DNA of 64,000 nucleotides from Chromobacterium paludis. GTDB lineage: Bacteria > Pseudomonadota > Gammaproteobacteria > Burkholderiales > Chromobacteriaceae. The stretch spans positions 1,922,001 through 1,986,000 of the forward strand of contig NZ_CP043473.1 in assembly GCF_008275125.1 (NCBI RefSeq), read 5' to 3'. This document shows positions 32,856 through 43,178 of the stretch, one piece after another. Below the pieces are notes generated by a model that saw only the letters and a list, made by a program, of their open reading frames with translations, was not told the origin of the DNA and made no database searches. Position numbers and translations under genes: made by a program. Position 1 is the stretch's first letter. The number at the start of each line of letters is the position of its first letter.

Positions 32856-32880
32856 GCATTTGTTTTGTCTCAACAAATGC
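32856..32880. other. Inverted repeat GCATTTGTT
   Basis: GCATTTGTT and AACAAATGC, each nine bases, flank seven bases (TTGTCTC). It could be a binding site for a second regulator or an RNA hairpin; no T-tract follows, so it is not an intrinsic terminator. Confidence 0.4.
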
Positions 32881-32931
32881 GAGAAATGCCGTACCCCGGA
32901 ATCCGTCTTCGGACGTATGATCGTTTCACAA

Positions 32932-32968
32932 AATTTAAACCGGTTTAAATTCATTCAAACCGATTTGA
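32932..32968. promoter_or_regulatory. Tandem LacI-type operators before the porin gene
   Basis: A perfect 20-base palindrome AATTTAAACCGGTTTAAATT (32932-32951) is followed by TCAAACCGATTTGA (32955-32968). Their centres are 20 bases apart, about two helical turns, so dimers could bind side by side. Both match the central ACCGGT-type signal of LacI-family repressors, and the regulator gene is adjacent. Confidence 0.75.
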
Positions 32969-33025
32969 GATGGAGACGGGCGAGATGCCTCGCCCAGTGA
33001 AACGTAGTCAACATTGAAGGGGTAG

Positions 33026-34324
33026 ATGATGAAATCAGCAGCATTCCTCCCTCTGGCCGCGCTGAGCCTCGCAGCGGCCTTGCCTGTGACCGCACTGGCC
33101 GATGGCGCCGGCCTGGACTTCAGCGGCTACCTGCGCAGCGGCGTGGGCAGCAATCAGGGCGGCGGCGGCTCCCAATCGTGCTTCCAGCTGCCCGGCGCAG
33201 GCGCCAAATACCGCCTGGGCAACGAGTGCGAAACCTACGCCGAACTGGCCCTGGGCAAGCAGGTATACGCCGACGCCGAAACCGGCGCGCGCTTCCGCGT
33301 GGACTCCCGCCTGGCCATGAGCGCCAAGCAGTGGCAAGACTGGGAAGACAGCAGCTCGGACAAGAACGGCAACTCCAACTCCAAGTTCGCCCTGCGCGAG
33401 ATGTTCGTCACCGCCGAGAACATCGGCCTGGGCCAGGCCAAGGTGTGGGCAGGCAAGCGCTTCTACGACCGCCAGGACGTGCACATCAATGACTTCTATT
33501 TCTGGGACAACTCCGGTCCCGGCGCCGGCATCGAAAACATAGATGTCGGCGTGGGCAAGTTCGCCTATGCCTGGCGCCAGAACACCGTGGACAGCGGCAA
33601 TGTCTCCGTGGACAAGCTGGACCACACCCTGGGCGTCACCGGCCACGACTTCCGCCTGTCCGGCATCAAGGTCAATCCGGGCGGCGAGCTGACCCTGGGC
33701 CTGGACCTGCGCTACGCCAAGAAAGACAGCGCCGACACCGCCAACCAGGCCACCAACGGCGTCGCCTTCAACGTGATGCACACGCAGAGCGGCGTGCTGG
33801 GCGGCTACAACAAGCTGGCCCTGCAATACATGAAGGGCAGCATCGCCGGCAGCTACGGCTACCCCAACCCCAACGCCAACAGCGACGACAAGAAGTACCG
33901 CCTGGTGGAACAGCTGCAATGGCAGCCTGCCGGCAGCAAGTTCGGCGGCATGGCCGTGGCGGTATGGGAGAAGCAGACGCCGGCCCAGGGCAATGGCCAA
34001 ACCTGGATCTCCCTGGGCGCGCGCCCTACCTATGCCTTCACCAAGCATCTGGGCGCGGCGCTGGAAATGGGCTACGACCAGGTCAAGCCGGAGAATGGCG
34101 AGCGCCGCACCCTGTTCAAAACCACCGCGGCCTTCCTGATCTCGCCTGATCAAGGCTTCTGGAGCCGTCCGCAGCTGCGCTTGTTCGCCACGTACGCCAA
34201 GTGGAACCAGGCCGCGCAGCTGGCCGCCGGCGCCGACGTCAACAATCCGCTGTCGGTGGTCGGCCACTTCGGCAACCAGACTCACGGCGTGACCATAGGC
34301 GCCCAGGCCGAAGCCTGGTGGTAA
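33026..34324 (+). CDS. lamB: Maltoporin-like outer-membrane porin
   Basis: A 432-residue porin of the LamB/sugar-porin family. After signal peptide MMKSAAFLPLAALSLAAALP it starts the mature barrel with GLDFSGYLRSGVGSNQGGG, a LamB hallmark, and ends in an aromatic WW pair suited to BAM recognition. CETYAELALGKQVY and WAGKRFYDRQDVHINDFYFWDNSGPGAG (sliced here) match the maltoporin family. It would admit maltodextrins or alpha-glucosides to the periplasm for MalE. ATGs at 33026 and 33029 compete, with AAGGGG before them. A strong terminator follows at 34339. Confidence 0.9.
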   Translation: MMKSAAFLPLAALSLAAALPVTALADGAGLDFSGYLRSGVGSNQGGGGSQSCFQLPGAGAKYRLGNECETYAELALGKQVYADAETGARFRVDSRLAMSAKQWQDWEDSSSDKNGNSNSKFALREMFVTAENIGLGQAKVWAGKRFYDRQDVHINDFYFWDNSGPGAGIENIDVGVGKFAYAWRQNTVDSGNVSVDKLDHTLGVTGHDFRLSGIKVNPGGELTLGLDLRYAKKDSADTANQATNGVAFNVMHTQSGVLGGYNKLALQYMKGSIAGSYGYPNPNANSDDKKYRLVEQLQWQPAGSKFGGMAVAVWEKQTPAQGNGQTWISLGARPTYAFTKHLGAALEMGYDQVKPENGERRTLFKTTAAFLISPDQGFWSRPQLRLFATYAKWNQAAQLAAGADVNNPLSVVGHFGNQTHGVTIGAQAEAWW

Positions 34325-34338
34325 ACCATCGTTGAATC

Positions 34339-34365
34339 GGGGAGGCGCCCGCCTCCCCTTGTTTT
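34339..34365 (+). terminator. Intrinsic terminator between porin and alpha-glucosidase
   Basis: GGGGAGGCG and CGCCTCCCC form a 9-bp stem with a two-base tip, followed by TTGTTTT. It lies inside the operon; the downstream genes share the presumed promoter, so it probably limits their expression relative to the abundant porin. Confidence 0.8.
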
Positions 34366-34400
34366 CCATCCAATGCCCTGCGGGGCGGGAGCAGAGCAGC

Positions 34401-35999
34401 ATGAGCAAAAGCGCTTGGTGGCGCGGCGGCGTGATTTACCAGATTTATCCACGCAGCTTCGTCGACAGCAATGGCGACGGCGTCGGCGACCTGGCCGGCA
34501 TCACCGGCAAACTGCCCTATGTGGCCAGCCTGGGCGTGGACGCCATCTGGATCAGCCCGTTTTTCAAGTCGCCGATGAAGGACTTCGGCTACGACGTGTC
34601 GGACTATCGCGCCGTGGACCCGATGTTCGGCGATATCGAACACTTCCGCCATCTGGTGAGCGAAGCCCATCGCCTGGGCCTGAAAGTGATGATAGACCAG
34701 GTGCTGTCCCACACCTCCGAACAGCACGCCTGGTTCGCGGAAAGCCGCGCCAGCCGCGACAACGCGCGCGCCGACTGGTATGTGTGGAGCGAGGCCAAGC
34801 CCGACGGCAGCCCGCCCAATAACTGGATGTCGGTGTTCGGCGGCTCCGCCTGGCAATGGGACACCCGCCGCCGCCAATATTATCTGCACAATTTCCTGGC
34901 CTCCCAGCCGGACCTGAACTTCCACCACCCGGAGGTGCAGGACGCCATGCTGGACGAGGTGCGCTTCTGGCTGGAGCTGGGCGTGGACGGCCTGCGCTTC
35001 GACGCCTGCAACTTCCACTTCCACGACACCCAGCTGCGCGACAATCCCCCGGCCCAGATCCGGGACAACGCCACCGTGACGGCGGACAATCCCTACGGCT
35101 ACCAGGCTCACCGCTACGACAAGTCGCAGCCGCAGAACCTGGACTTCCTCAAGCGGCTGCGCAGCCTGCTGAACGAATACGACGCGGTGGCCCTGGGCGA
35201 GATAGGCGACGACGACAGCCTGGCCCGCATGGCGGAATACACCGCCGGCAACGACAAGCTGCACATGGCTTACAGCTTCAACCTGCTGACGCCGGCCTTC
35301 TCCGCCGACTACATCCGCCGCCAAGTGCGCGAGCTGGAAGCGCAAATCGGCAGCGGCTGGGCCTGCTGGACCACCGGCAACCACGACGCCATCCGCATGC
35401 CCACTCGCTGGGGCCGCAACGCCGGCCACCCGCGCTTCGCGCCGTGCATCCTGGCCATGCTGCTGTCGCTGCGCGGCTCGGCCTGCCTGTACCAGGGCGA
35501 GGAGCTGGCGCTGCCCGAGGCAGAGCTGAGCTTCGAGCAGCTGCAAGACCCCTACGGCATCGCCATGTGGCCGGAATTCAAGGGCCGCGACGGCTGCCGC
35601 ACCCCCATGCCGTGGCGGCATGACCTGGCCGACGGCGGCTTCGGCAGCGAGACGCCGTGGCTGCCCATGCCGGACGCGCACAGGCGGCTGGCGGTGGACG
35701 TGCAGGACGCGGATCCGGACTCCTGCCTGGCCTTCTACCGCCGCTTCATCGCCTGGCGGCGCGGCCAGCCGGCGCTCAAGGACGGCGACATCCGCTTCCT
35801 GGACGACGACGCCCAGGTGCTGGCATTCACGCGTGACGACACAACGCTGTGCGTGTTCAATTTAAGCCCCGAGCCGCGCGGCTACACGCTGCCGGCGGAG
35901 GCGGAAGAACTGGCCGGCTGCCCGCTGACGGGCGCCCGGCGCGATGGCCGCGAACTCACGCTGGAAGGCTGGGGCGGCTGGATGGGCCAATTGGCCTAG
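34401..35999 (+). CDS. aglA: GH13 alpha-glucosidase (subfamily 23-like)
   Basis: A 532-residue cytoplasmic enzyme that hydrolyses the imported alpha-glucosides. Its opening WWRGGVIYQIYPRSFVDSNGDGVGDLAGI is the GH13 pattern; the catalytic nucleophile is Asp201 in GLRFDACNF, the acid/base Glu267 in ALGEIGDDD, and the third carboxylate Asp329 in TGNHDA. FHFHDTQLRDNPP after the nucleophile is typical of GH13_23 alpha-glucosidases such as those of Halomonas and Xanthomonas. It has no signal peptide. The start at 34401 is supported by GGGAG upstream. MalK follows 18 bases after the stop. Confidence 0.9.
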   Translation: MSKSAWWRGGVIYQIYPRSFVDSNGDGVGDLAGITGKLPYVASLGVDAIWISPFFKSPMKDFGYDVSDYRAVDPMFGDIEHFRHLVSEAHRLGLKVMIDQVLSHTSEQHAWFAESRASRDNARADWYVWSEAKPDGSPPNNWMSVFGGSAWQWDTRRRQYYLHNFLASQPDLNFHHPEVQDAMLDEVRFWLELGVDGLRFDACNFHFHDTQLRDNPPAQIRDNATVTADNPYGYQAHRYDKSQPQNLDFLKRLRSLLNEYDAVALGEIGDDDSLARMAEYTAGNDKLHMAYSFNLLTPAFSADYIRRQVRELEAQIGSGWACWTTGNHDAIRMPTRWGRNAGHPRFAPCILAMLLSLRGSACLYQGEELALPEAELSFEQLQDPYGIAMWPEFKGRDGCRTPMPWRHDLADGGFGSETPWLPMPDAHRRLAVDVQDADPDSCLAFYRRFIAWRRGQPALKDGDIRFLDDDAQVLAFTRDDTTLCVFNLSPEPRGYTLPAEAEELAGCPLTGARRDGRELTLEGWGGWMGQLA

Positions 36000-36017
36000 A
36001 ACAGGCGGGAGAACAAG

Positions 36018-37151
<1,134 letters not shown>

Positions 37152-37187
37152 CAAGCGTCCCTACCCCCAAGAAGAGGAGATATAGAG

Positions 37188-38396
37188 ATGAAGATCACTC
37201 GCAGACAATTCAGCCGCGCCGCCTGCCTGACCCTGAGCCTGGCCGTGGCCGGCGCCTTCGCCGCCCCGCTGGCGCAGGCCTCCGGCGACGCCAAGCTGCT
37301 GATCTGGATCAACGGCGACAAGGGCTACCGCGGCCTGGCCAAGCTGGGCGAAGAGTTCACCAAGCAGACCGGCGTCAAGGTAGTGGTGGAGCACCCGGAA
37401 GACGCCGCCGGCAAGTTCCAGCAGGCCGCCGCCGCCGGCAAGGGCCCGGACATCTGGATCTGGCCGCATGACCGCCTGGGAGAATGGTCCACCGCCGGCC
37501 TGCTCTCCCCGGTCAACCCCAGCAAGAAGCTGCGCGGCGAAATCGACGACCTGGGCTGGAAGGCCTTCACCAGCGGCGGCAAGACCTGGGGCTACCCCAT
37601 CGCGCTGGAGTCCGTGGCGCTGATCTACAACAAGGCGCTGGTGCCGACGCCGCCCAAGACCTTCGACGAAGTCATGGCTCTGGACAAGAAACTGTCCGCC
37701 AGCGGCAAGAAGGCCATCCTGTGGGACTTCACCAATACCTATTTCACCTGGCCGCTGCTGGCGGCCGGCGGCGCCTACCCGTTCAAGCAGAAGGCCGACG
37801 GCACCTATGACGCCAAGAACGTGGGCGTCAACCACGCCGGCGCCGTGGCCGGCCTGGACACCCTGATGAAGCTGATCCATAGCGGCGCCATGCCCAAGAG
37901 CGCCAGCTACGCCGACATGGAGGCCGGCGTGAACAAGGGCCAGGTGGCCATGATGATCAGCGGCCCCTGGGCCTGGGAAAACCTGAAGAAGAGCCATATC
38001 GACTTCGGCGTGGCGCCGATTCCCAGCGTCAACGGCAAGCCGGCCGCGCCCTTCGTCGGCGTGCTGGGCGCCATGATCAGCGCCGCCAGCCACAACAAGG
38101 AGCTGGCGACCGAGTTCATCGAAAACACCATGCTGACTCCGCACGGGCTGAAGACCATCAACGACGACGTGCCGCTGGGCGTGCCGGCCAGCAAGGCCTT
38201 CTACGCCCAGCTCAAGAGCGATCCGAACATCCGCGCCACCATGCTCAGCGCCAAGGCCGGCGCGCCCATGCCCAATAACCCGGAAATGGGCAAGTTCTGG
38301 TCCACCATGCAGTCCACGCTGCAAAACGTCACCCAGGGCCGACAAGGCGTGAAGGCCGGCCTGGACGCCGCGGCGGCCAAGATCCGCGGCAACTGA
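37188..38396 (+). CDS. malE: Maltose/alpha-glucoside-binding protein MalE
   Basis: A 402-residue periplasmic binding protein. The signal peptide runs [20 protein letters not shown] to about ALAQAS. It then opens [21 protein letters not shown], which is the E. coli MalE opening almost word for word, and further MalE-type segments follow ([19 protein letters not shown]). Length matches E. coli MalE. An RR pair in the signal is not a full Tat motif. A stable hairpin follows it before malF. Confidence 0.93.
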   Translation: MKITRRQFSRAACLTLSLAVAGAFAAPLAQASGDAKLLIWINGDKGYRGLAKLGEEFTKQTGVKVVVEHPEDAAGKFQQAAAAGKGPDIWIWPHDRLGEWSTAGLLSPVNPSKKLRGEIDDLGWKAFTSGGKTWGYPIALESVALIYNKALVPTPPKTFDEVMALDKKLSASGKKAILWDFTNTYFTWPLLAAGGAYPFKQKADGTYDAKNVGVNHAGAVAGLDTLMKLIHSGAMPKSASYADMEAGVNKGQVAMMISGPWAWENLKKSHIDFGVAPIPSVNGKPAAPFVGVLGAMISAASHNKELATEFIENTMLTPHGLKTINDDVPLGVPASKAFYAQLKSDPNIRATMLSAKAGAPMPNNPEMGKFWSTMQSTLQNVTQGRQGVKAGLDAAAAKIRGN

Positions 38397-38407
38397 GGCG
38401 GCTGAGT

Positions 38408-38431
38408 CCGGACGCCGCTTGCGGCGTCCGG
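38408..38431 (+). other. malE-malF intercistronic hairpin
   Basis: CCGGACGCCGC (38408-38418), TT, GCGGCGTCCGG (38421-38431): an 11-bp arm with a very short loop. No U-tract follows, so termination is unlikely. The same position in E. coli carries REP elements that stabilise malE mRNA and set the high MalE to MalF ratio; an analogous function is inferred. Confidence 0.7.
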
Positions 38432-38459
38432 CGGCCCAGGGCAACAGGGAGTGCATAGC

Positions 38460-39989
38460 ATGTTCAAGATTCAAGCGCGCCAGGCCTGGCCTGTGCTGGG
38501 CGCGGTACTCGTGATGGCCGGCCTATGGCTGGACTTCCTGGTCTATCAGGCGGGCCATGCGTGGCTGGCGCTGGGCGGCCTCGCCCTGCTGGCCGGCGCG
38601 GCCGCCATTTTCACCCTGAAGCAGGCCTACGCGCTGCGCTACCTGTTTCCGGGCGTGGCGGCCATACTGGTCTTCGTCCTGCTGCCCGCGCTTTACACCG
38701 TGGGCATAGGCTTCACCAATTACAGCTCCAGCAATCTGCTGAGCTTTGAGCGCGCCACGGCCTATCTGCTGGAGCAGACCTACGCCGGCGAGGGCGACCC
38801 GCTGCATCTGCAGCTGTATCGCCAGGGCGGGCAATATCGAGTGGAACTGGCGCGCGACGACGGCGCCGCCTGGCAATCCGCGCCGATCAAGCTGGACGCC
38901 GCCCAGCCCGCCGCGCAAAAACTGGCGCTGCAGGCGGCCCCTGGCCAAAGCGCCGACGACAGGCTGGGCCTGAAAGACATCATCGCCCTGCAGCCTGCGC
39001 TGCGCCAACTGACGCTGACCCTGCCGGGACAAACCGTGCCCTACCGCCTCAGCTCGCTCAGCAGCTTCAGCCCGGCCAAGCGCCTGTACGCGCGCCAGGC
39101 CGACGGCGCCCTGCTGAACCGGCAGACCGGCGAAACGCTGCGCCCGGACTTCGAGCGCGGCTTCTACCGCACCGCCCAGGGCGAAAACATCGCGCCGGGC
39201 TTCCGCGTCAATGTGGGCTGGAAAAACTTCCGGCAGCTGTTCGCCAACCGCGACCTGCAAAAACCCATGCTGAAAGTGTTCGCCTGGACGGTGATATTCT
39301 CCGCCCTGACCGTGCTGTTCACCTTCGCCATCGGCCTAGCGCTGGCCACCGTGCTCAGTTGGGAAGCCCTGCGCTGCCGCGGCCTTTACCGCGTATTGCT
39401 GTTCCTGCCCTACGCCGTGCCCGGCTTCATCTCCATCCTGATCTTCCGCGGCCTGTTCAATGAGAACTTCGGCGAGATCAATATGGTATTGCACGGCCTG
39501 TTCGGCATCCGCCCCAGCTGGTTCTCCGACCCGCTGTTGGCCAAGGCCATGCTGCTGATCGTCAACACCTGGCTGGGCTATCCCTACATGATGCTGCTGT
39601 GCCTGGGCCTGATCAAATCGATACCGTCCGACCTGTACGAAGCCTCGGCCATCAACGGCGCCAGCGCCTGGACCAATCTGACCCAGATCACCCTGCCCTT
39701 GATCCTCAAGCCCATCATGCCGCTCCTGATCGCGTCCTTCGCCTTCAACTTCAACAACTTCGTGCTGATCTCGCTGCTGACCGATGGCCGCCCGGACTTC
39801 ATCGACAGCGCGGTGCCGGCCGGCACCACCGACATCCTGGTGTCCTACACCTATCGCATCGCCTTCCAGGATTCCGGGCAGAACTTCGGCCTGGCCGCCG
39901 CCATCTCCACCTTGATTTTCGTGCTGGTGGCGGCGCTGTCGCTGATCAATCTGCGCCTGTCGCGCATCAACGCGCAAGAAAAACGCTGA
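38460..39989 (+). CDS. malF: Maltose transporter permease MalF with a P2 domain
   Basis: A 509-residue permease, length equal to E. coli MalF. Three N-terminal transmembrane segments ([52 protein letters not shown]) precede a large periplasmic P2-like domain at about residues 85-265, then five more helices. The EAA loop is [31 protein letters not shown] (sliced; position about 400). P2 contacts MalE in the enteric system. The ATG at 38460 has AGGGAG upstream; an earlier GTG three codons before is possible. Confidence 0.92.
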   Translation: MFKIQARQAWPVLGAVLVMAGLWLDFLVYQAGHAWLALGGLALLAGAAAIFTLKQAYALRYLFPGVAAILVFVLLPALYTVGIGFTNYSSSNLLSFERATAYLLEQTYAGEGDPLHLQLYRQGGQYRVELARDDGAAWQSAPIKLDAAQPAAQKLALQAAPGQSADDRLGLKDIIALQPALRQLTLTLPGQTVPYRLSSLSSFSPAKRLYARQADGALLNRQTGETLRPDFERGFYRTAQGENIAPGFRVNVGWKNFRQLFANRDLQKPMLKVFAWTVIFSALTVLFTFAIGLALATVLSWEALRCRGLYRVLLFLPYAVPGFISILIFRGLFNENFGEINMVLHGLFGIRPSWFSDPLLAKAMLLIVNTWLGYPYMMLLCLGLIKSIPSDLYEASAINGASAWTNLTQITLPLILKPIMPLLIASFAFNFNNFVLISLLTDGRPDFIDSAVPAGTTDILVSYTYRIAFQDSGQNFGLAAAISTLIFVLVAALSLINLRLSRINAQEKR

Positions 39990-39999
39990 GGAGACCGCC

Positions 40000-40890
40000 A
40001 TGGCCATGGTTCAAGACAATACCCATACCGGCCGGCTCTGGCTGGCCCACCTGGGGCTGATCGCCTTCCTGCTGCTGACCCTGTTCCCCTTCTTGATGAT
40101 CGTGTCCATCTCGCTGCGCCCCGGCAATTTCGCCGCCGGCAGCCTGCTGCCGGACAGCATCAGCCTGGAGCACTGGAAACTGGCCTTCGGCCTGTCCTAC
40201 ACCGACGTGGGCGGCCGCGTGGTGGAGCCGCCCTTCCCCGTGCTGCGCTGGCTGTGGAACTCGGTGAAGATCGCCTTCATCAGCGCCAGCCTGATCCTGC
40301 TGCTGTCCACCACCAGCGCTTACGCCTTCTCGCGGCTGCGCTTCCGCGGCAAACAGCTGGGCCTCAACCTCTTGCTGCTGGCGCAGATGTTCCCGGCCGT
40401 GCTGTCCCTGATCGCCATCTACTCCATCTTCGACCAGATCGGCAGCTATGTACCATGGCTGGGCCTGGACAGCCACGGCAGCGTGGTGCTGGCCTACGCC
40501 GGCGGCATCGCCCTGCACATCTGGACCATCAAGGGGTATTTCGACACCCTGCCGGCGGAGATAGAAGAAGCCGCCATCGTGGACGGCGCCACGCCCTTCC
40601 AGGCCTTCTGGCACGTGCTGCTGCCCATGGCCCTGCCCATTCTGTGCGTGGTCTTCCTGCTGGCCTTCATCGGTGCCATCATCGAGTACCCGGTGGCCTC
40701 GGTGCTGCTGCACCAGGAACAGAACCTGACGCTGGCCGTCGGCTCCAAGCTGTATTTGTATGAGCAAAACTATCTGTGGGGCGACTTCGCCGCCGCCGCC
40801 ATCCTGTCCGGCCTGCCCATCACCGTGCTGTTCATCGTCGCCCAGCGCTGGATGGTCAGCGGCCTGAGCAGCGGCGGGGTCAAGGGCTGA
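40000..40890 (+). CDS. malG: Maltose transporter permease MalG
   Basis: A 296-residue permease with about six transmembrane segments. The EAA loop [29 protein letters not shown], split at about residues 187-215, matches MalG, and the C-terminus [10 protein letters not shown] is the characteristic MalG tail that docks in the substrate path. It follows malF by ten bases with GAGGAG before the ATG, an obvious operon end. A hairpin follows at 40905. Confidence 0.93.
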   Translation: MAMVQDNTHTGRLWLAHLGLIAFLLLTLFPFLMIVSISLRPGNFAAGSLLPDSISLEHWKLAFGLSYTDVGGRVVEPPFPVLRWLWNSVKIAFISASLILLLSTTSAYAFSRLRFRGKQLGLNLLLLAQMFPAVLSLIAIYSIFDQIGSYVPWLGLDSHGSVVLAYAGGIALHIWTIKGYFDTLPAEIEEAAIVDGATPFQAFWHVLLPMALPILCVVFLLAFIGAIIEYPVASVLLHQEQNLTLAVGSKLYLYEQNYLWGDFAAAAILSGLPITVLFIVAQRWMVSGLSSGGVKG

Positions 40891-40904
40891 AACATCGAGC
40901 AGAC

Positions 40905-40947
40905 AGGCGCCGACGGGCCGGGAACGGATGCGGCCCGCTTGGCGCCT
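40905..40947 (+). terminator. Hairpin at the end of the mal operon
   Basis: AGGCGCC/GGCGCCT outer and CGGGCCG/CGGCCCG inner arms make a stable stem-loop. A T-tract is not seen (TCGCCTTAACC follows), so it may be rho-assisted or an RNA-stabilising 3' end. Confidence 0.5.
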
Positions 40948-41113
40948 CGCCTTAACCATTCCGCGACACCCCGCGCCCTCTTCCCTTGCCGCTTCTGCGC
41001 TGGATCAACTTCTCGCTTTTTTCCGGTCTTCCTCAAGCCAATTCATGTTGATTGCATAAACCGCCGGCGTAAAATGCTTTGTCATAAGCTTTTGTTTGCA
41101 CAGGGCCTGCATC

Positions 41114-41311
41114 ATGAAATCCGGACATGGCGACCCCAAGCCGTCCCACCCCAGCAATCTCCTGCATTATTGGTTTCAAAAACTCCATGGCGACCGCCTC
41201 GCCGAGCGCGACCGCAGCCGCTTTCAAGCGGTCGAGGAGGAAGTCCTGCTCAATCTGATGATCATCGCCTGCATCCTGGCATTGGCGCTCTTTACTTATT
41301 TGCGGCGGTGA
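41114..41311 (+). CDS. Small membrane protein, 65 residues
   Basis: A short frame with ATG at 41114 and the C-terminal hydrophobic segment LLNLMIIACILALALFTYL. The N-terminal half is polar and positive (KSGHGDPKPSHPSNLLHYWF), then EEEV ahead of the helix. One transmembrane segment near the end suggests a tail-anchored or single-pass small protein. The ribosome-binding site is weak and the function is unknown. It may be expressed from its own promoter beyond the mal operon. Confidence 0.5.
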   Translation: MKSGHGDPKPSHPSNLLHYWFQKLHGDRLAERDRSRFQAVEEEVLLNLMIIACILALALFTYLRR

Positions 41312-41499
41312 GCGCCTTTCGGACTTTGACCGCTTGATGGATGATGATCCTGCGCGGGCAAGGCCTTGCCGCCTGCCCTACCATGCTTGCCGCATACCAT
41401 CTAGACAAGCGCGCGACAGGCCCCGAGAATGCAATAAGCCGAACCATTCGGCCAAGCGCATGTCAGCGTATTGCACTGACCGCAACTTCGAGGCCAATC

Positions 41500-42180
41500 A
41501 TGAAATTGTCCGTACTGACTATCTGCACCCTGCTCGCCCTCAGCGGCGCAGCCTGGGCCGACGAGCCGGCGTCCGCCGCGCCCAAGGAAAACCTGTTCAC
41601 CTTGCCGCTGGATGCCTTCCAGCCCGGCAAGATGATGCCGGACCAGCGCGTGTACTTGAAACCCGGCGTGGACCTGAAAACCTATCACGCCGTGCTGCTG
41701 GAGCCGCTGCTGTTCATGCGCCAGGGCCAGGACGGCAACTGGGAACTGCTGCAGTCCGGCGATGAAAACGCCATCGTTTCCTATTTCCATCAACGTCTGC
41801 AGGCCGAACTGGAAGCGGCCGGCGTGAAGGTGGCGCTGCAAGCTGCGCCGGGCGTGGCGCGCTTGCGCGTGGCGGTGACCGGCCTCACCCAGGACCGGCC
41901 CGGCATGGACGCGGTGGACCTGCTGCCGGTCAAGGCCGTGTTCAATCTGGCCAGGCTGGCCGCCGGCAAGGAACCCTATCTGCTGAAGATAGGCAGCATG
42001 GCGCAGCTGGAGGACGCCCAGGACGGCACGCTGCTGGCCGGCACCGTCAATCTGCGCGAAAACAAGAAGAGCAAATCCAAGGACGCGCCGCTGACGCTGG
42101 ACTTGATCAAGCCGCTGATAGACCAGTGGTGCAAGGACAGCGCCCGCCAGCTGGCCGCCCATCTGGGCAAGGCTTCCTGA
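41500..42180 (+). CDS. DUF3313-like exported protein
   Basis: A 226-residue protein with signal peptide MKLSVLTICTLLALSGAAWA. It then has YLKPGVDLKTYHAVLLEPLLF, which fits the DUF3313 family of predicted outer-membrane or periplasmic proteins, and later LRVAVTGLTQDRPG and a long hydrophilic tail. The function is unknown. It lies alone between a small membrane protein and the converging CYTH-GNAT gene, whose stop is two bases away. The start has no strong Shine-Dalgarno. Confidence 0.65.
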   Translation: MKLSVLTICTLLALSGAAWADEPASAAPKENLFTLPLDAFQPGKMMPDQRVYLKPGVDLKTYHAVLLEPLLFMRQGQDGNWELLQSGDENAIVSYFHQRLQAELEAAGVKVALQAAPGVARLRVAVTGLTQDRPGMDAVDLLPVKAVFNLARLAAGKEPYLLKIGSMAQLEDAQDGTLLAGTVNLRENKKSKSKDAPLTLDLIKPLIDQWCKDSARQLAAHLGKAS

Positions 42181-42181
42181 C

Positions 42182-43153
42182 TCAAAGCGGCTTGCGCATG
42201 AACACGCTGTTCGGGTCCTCGGCGTAGGAGCTGAACGGCGCGCAGAACTCATAACCGGCGCGGCGGTACAAGGCGATGGCCTCGTGCTGGTGGATGCCGG
42301 TTTCCAAGGTCATGGCGGCGCAGCCGCGGGCCTTGGCCTGCTCCTCCAGAAAATCCATCAGCGCGCGCGCCACGCCCCGGCCGCGGCATTGCGGCCGCAC
42401 ATACATGCGCTTCAATTCGCCGTACTCCGGCACGCACCAGACCGCGCCGCAGCCCACCGCCTGGCCGGTTTCGTCGCGGGCGACGGCGAACGCCGCATTG
42501 GGCTGCAGCAATACCGAGACATCCACGCCGTGATGGCTTTCCGCCGGGTACAGCGGCACCTGGTAGGCGTCCAGTTCATCTATCAGCGCCAGCGCCTCCG
42601 GCTGGTCCGGCCGTTCCAGCGCGATGCTCACACCCGTTTTGGAGCGCTCCGCCAACAAGTCCAGATAGGCCTTGTCGATCAAATCCTCATCGCGGATGCC
42701 CAGCGCGGCCATCAAGTCCGCCACCGCCTGCCGCCCGGCCTGCTCCGGCTCACCGGCGGCCAGCTCCGTCTCCAGCTCGATAAAATCGCCCAGCCCATCC
42801 ACCCGGTCCAGATGCGCGCGGCAGCGGCCGACCCGATACACTCGGCGCAGCTTGCGCACACGGCCCAATTCGCCGTAAGCGCGGGCCAGCAGTACCCGCA
42901 GCGCGTCGGCGTCGCCGCACTCGCTGACCAGGAAATCCGATGCTTTTATCTCGGCGGCGTCCGGCCGTTGATAGAAAATCAGCTTGCCTCGCCCCTCGCC
43001 GTCCACCCGCAGCTTGAGCCTGCCATGGGCGCAGGCGAAGAAGGTGTCGTCTTGCGCGTCCACGCGCGCGGCGCCGCCGGCCAGGTTTTGAAGCCGCTCT
43101 GCCAATGCCGCCGGGTTGCTGACCCTGGCCTTGATCTCGATATTGCTTGCCAC
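42182..43153 (-). CDS. Fused CYTH-domain and GNAT acetyltransferase protein
   Basis: A 323-residue two-domain protein. Residues 1 to about 172 form a CYTH domain (class IV adenylate cyclase/thiamine triphosphatase superfamily): NIEIKARV opening, RLKLRVDGEGRGKLIFYQRPD, RRVYRVGRCRAHLDRVDGLGDFIELETEL, with the alternating charged residues that line the tunnel. Residues about 173-323 form a GNAT: ELKRMYVRPQCRGRGVARALMDFL with the RGxGxA motif and ALYRRAGYEF. This fusion is uncommon to my knowledge. It lies downstream of another GNAT gene (25-base gap). Confidence 0.8.
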   Translation of the reverse strand: MASNIEIKARVSNPAALAERLQNLAGGAARVDAQDDTFFACAHGRLKLRVDGEGRGKLIFYQRPDAAEIKASDFLVSECGDADALRVLLARAYGELGRVRKLRRVYRVGRCRAHLDRVDGLGDFIELETELAAGEPEQAGRQAVADLMAALGIRDEDLIDKAYLDLLAERSKTGVSIALERPDQPEALALIDELDAYQVPLYPAESHHGVDVSVLLQPNAAFAVARDETGQAVGCGAVWCVPEYGELKRMYVRPQCRGRGVARALMDFLEEQAKARGCAAMTLETGIHQHEAIALYRRAGYEFCAPFSSYAEDPNSVFMRKPL

Positions 43154-43178
43154 TGCTGGTTTTCCCGAATGATTTGAT

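Larger units (their letters stand above)
32658..33025. other. Regulatory region before the porin gene
   Basis: A 368-base non-coding stretch. It holds three LacI-type operator-like palindromes (32716-32729, 32932-32951, 32955-32968) and an inverted repeat at 32856-32880, all described separately. AT content is higher than in flanking genes. I see no convincing consensus -10 element and no other gene. Confidence 0.6.

Noticed and set aside
40905..40947. Attachment site or mobile-element end after malG
   Set aside because: The inverted repeat is a simple stem-loop at an operon end, with no second copy, integrase or direct repeats.
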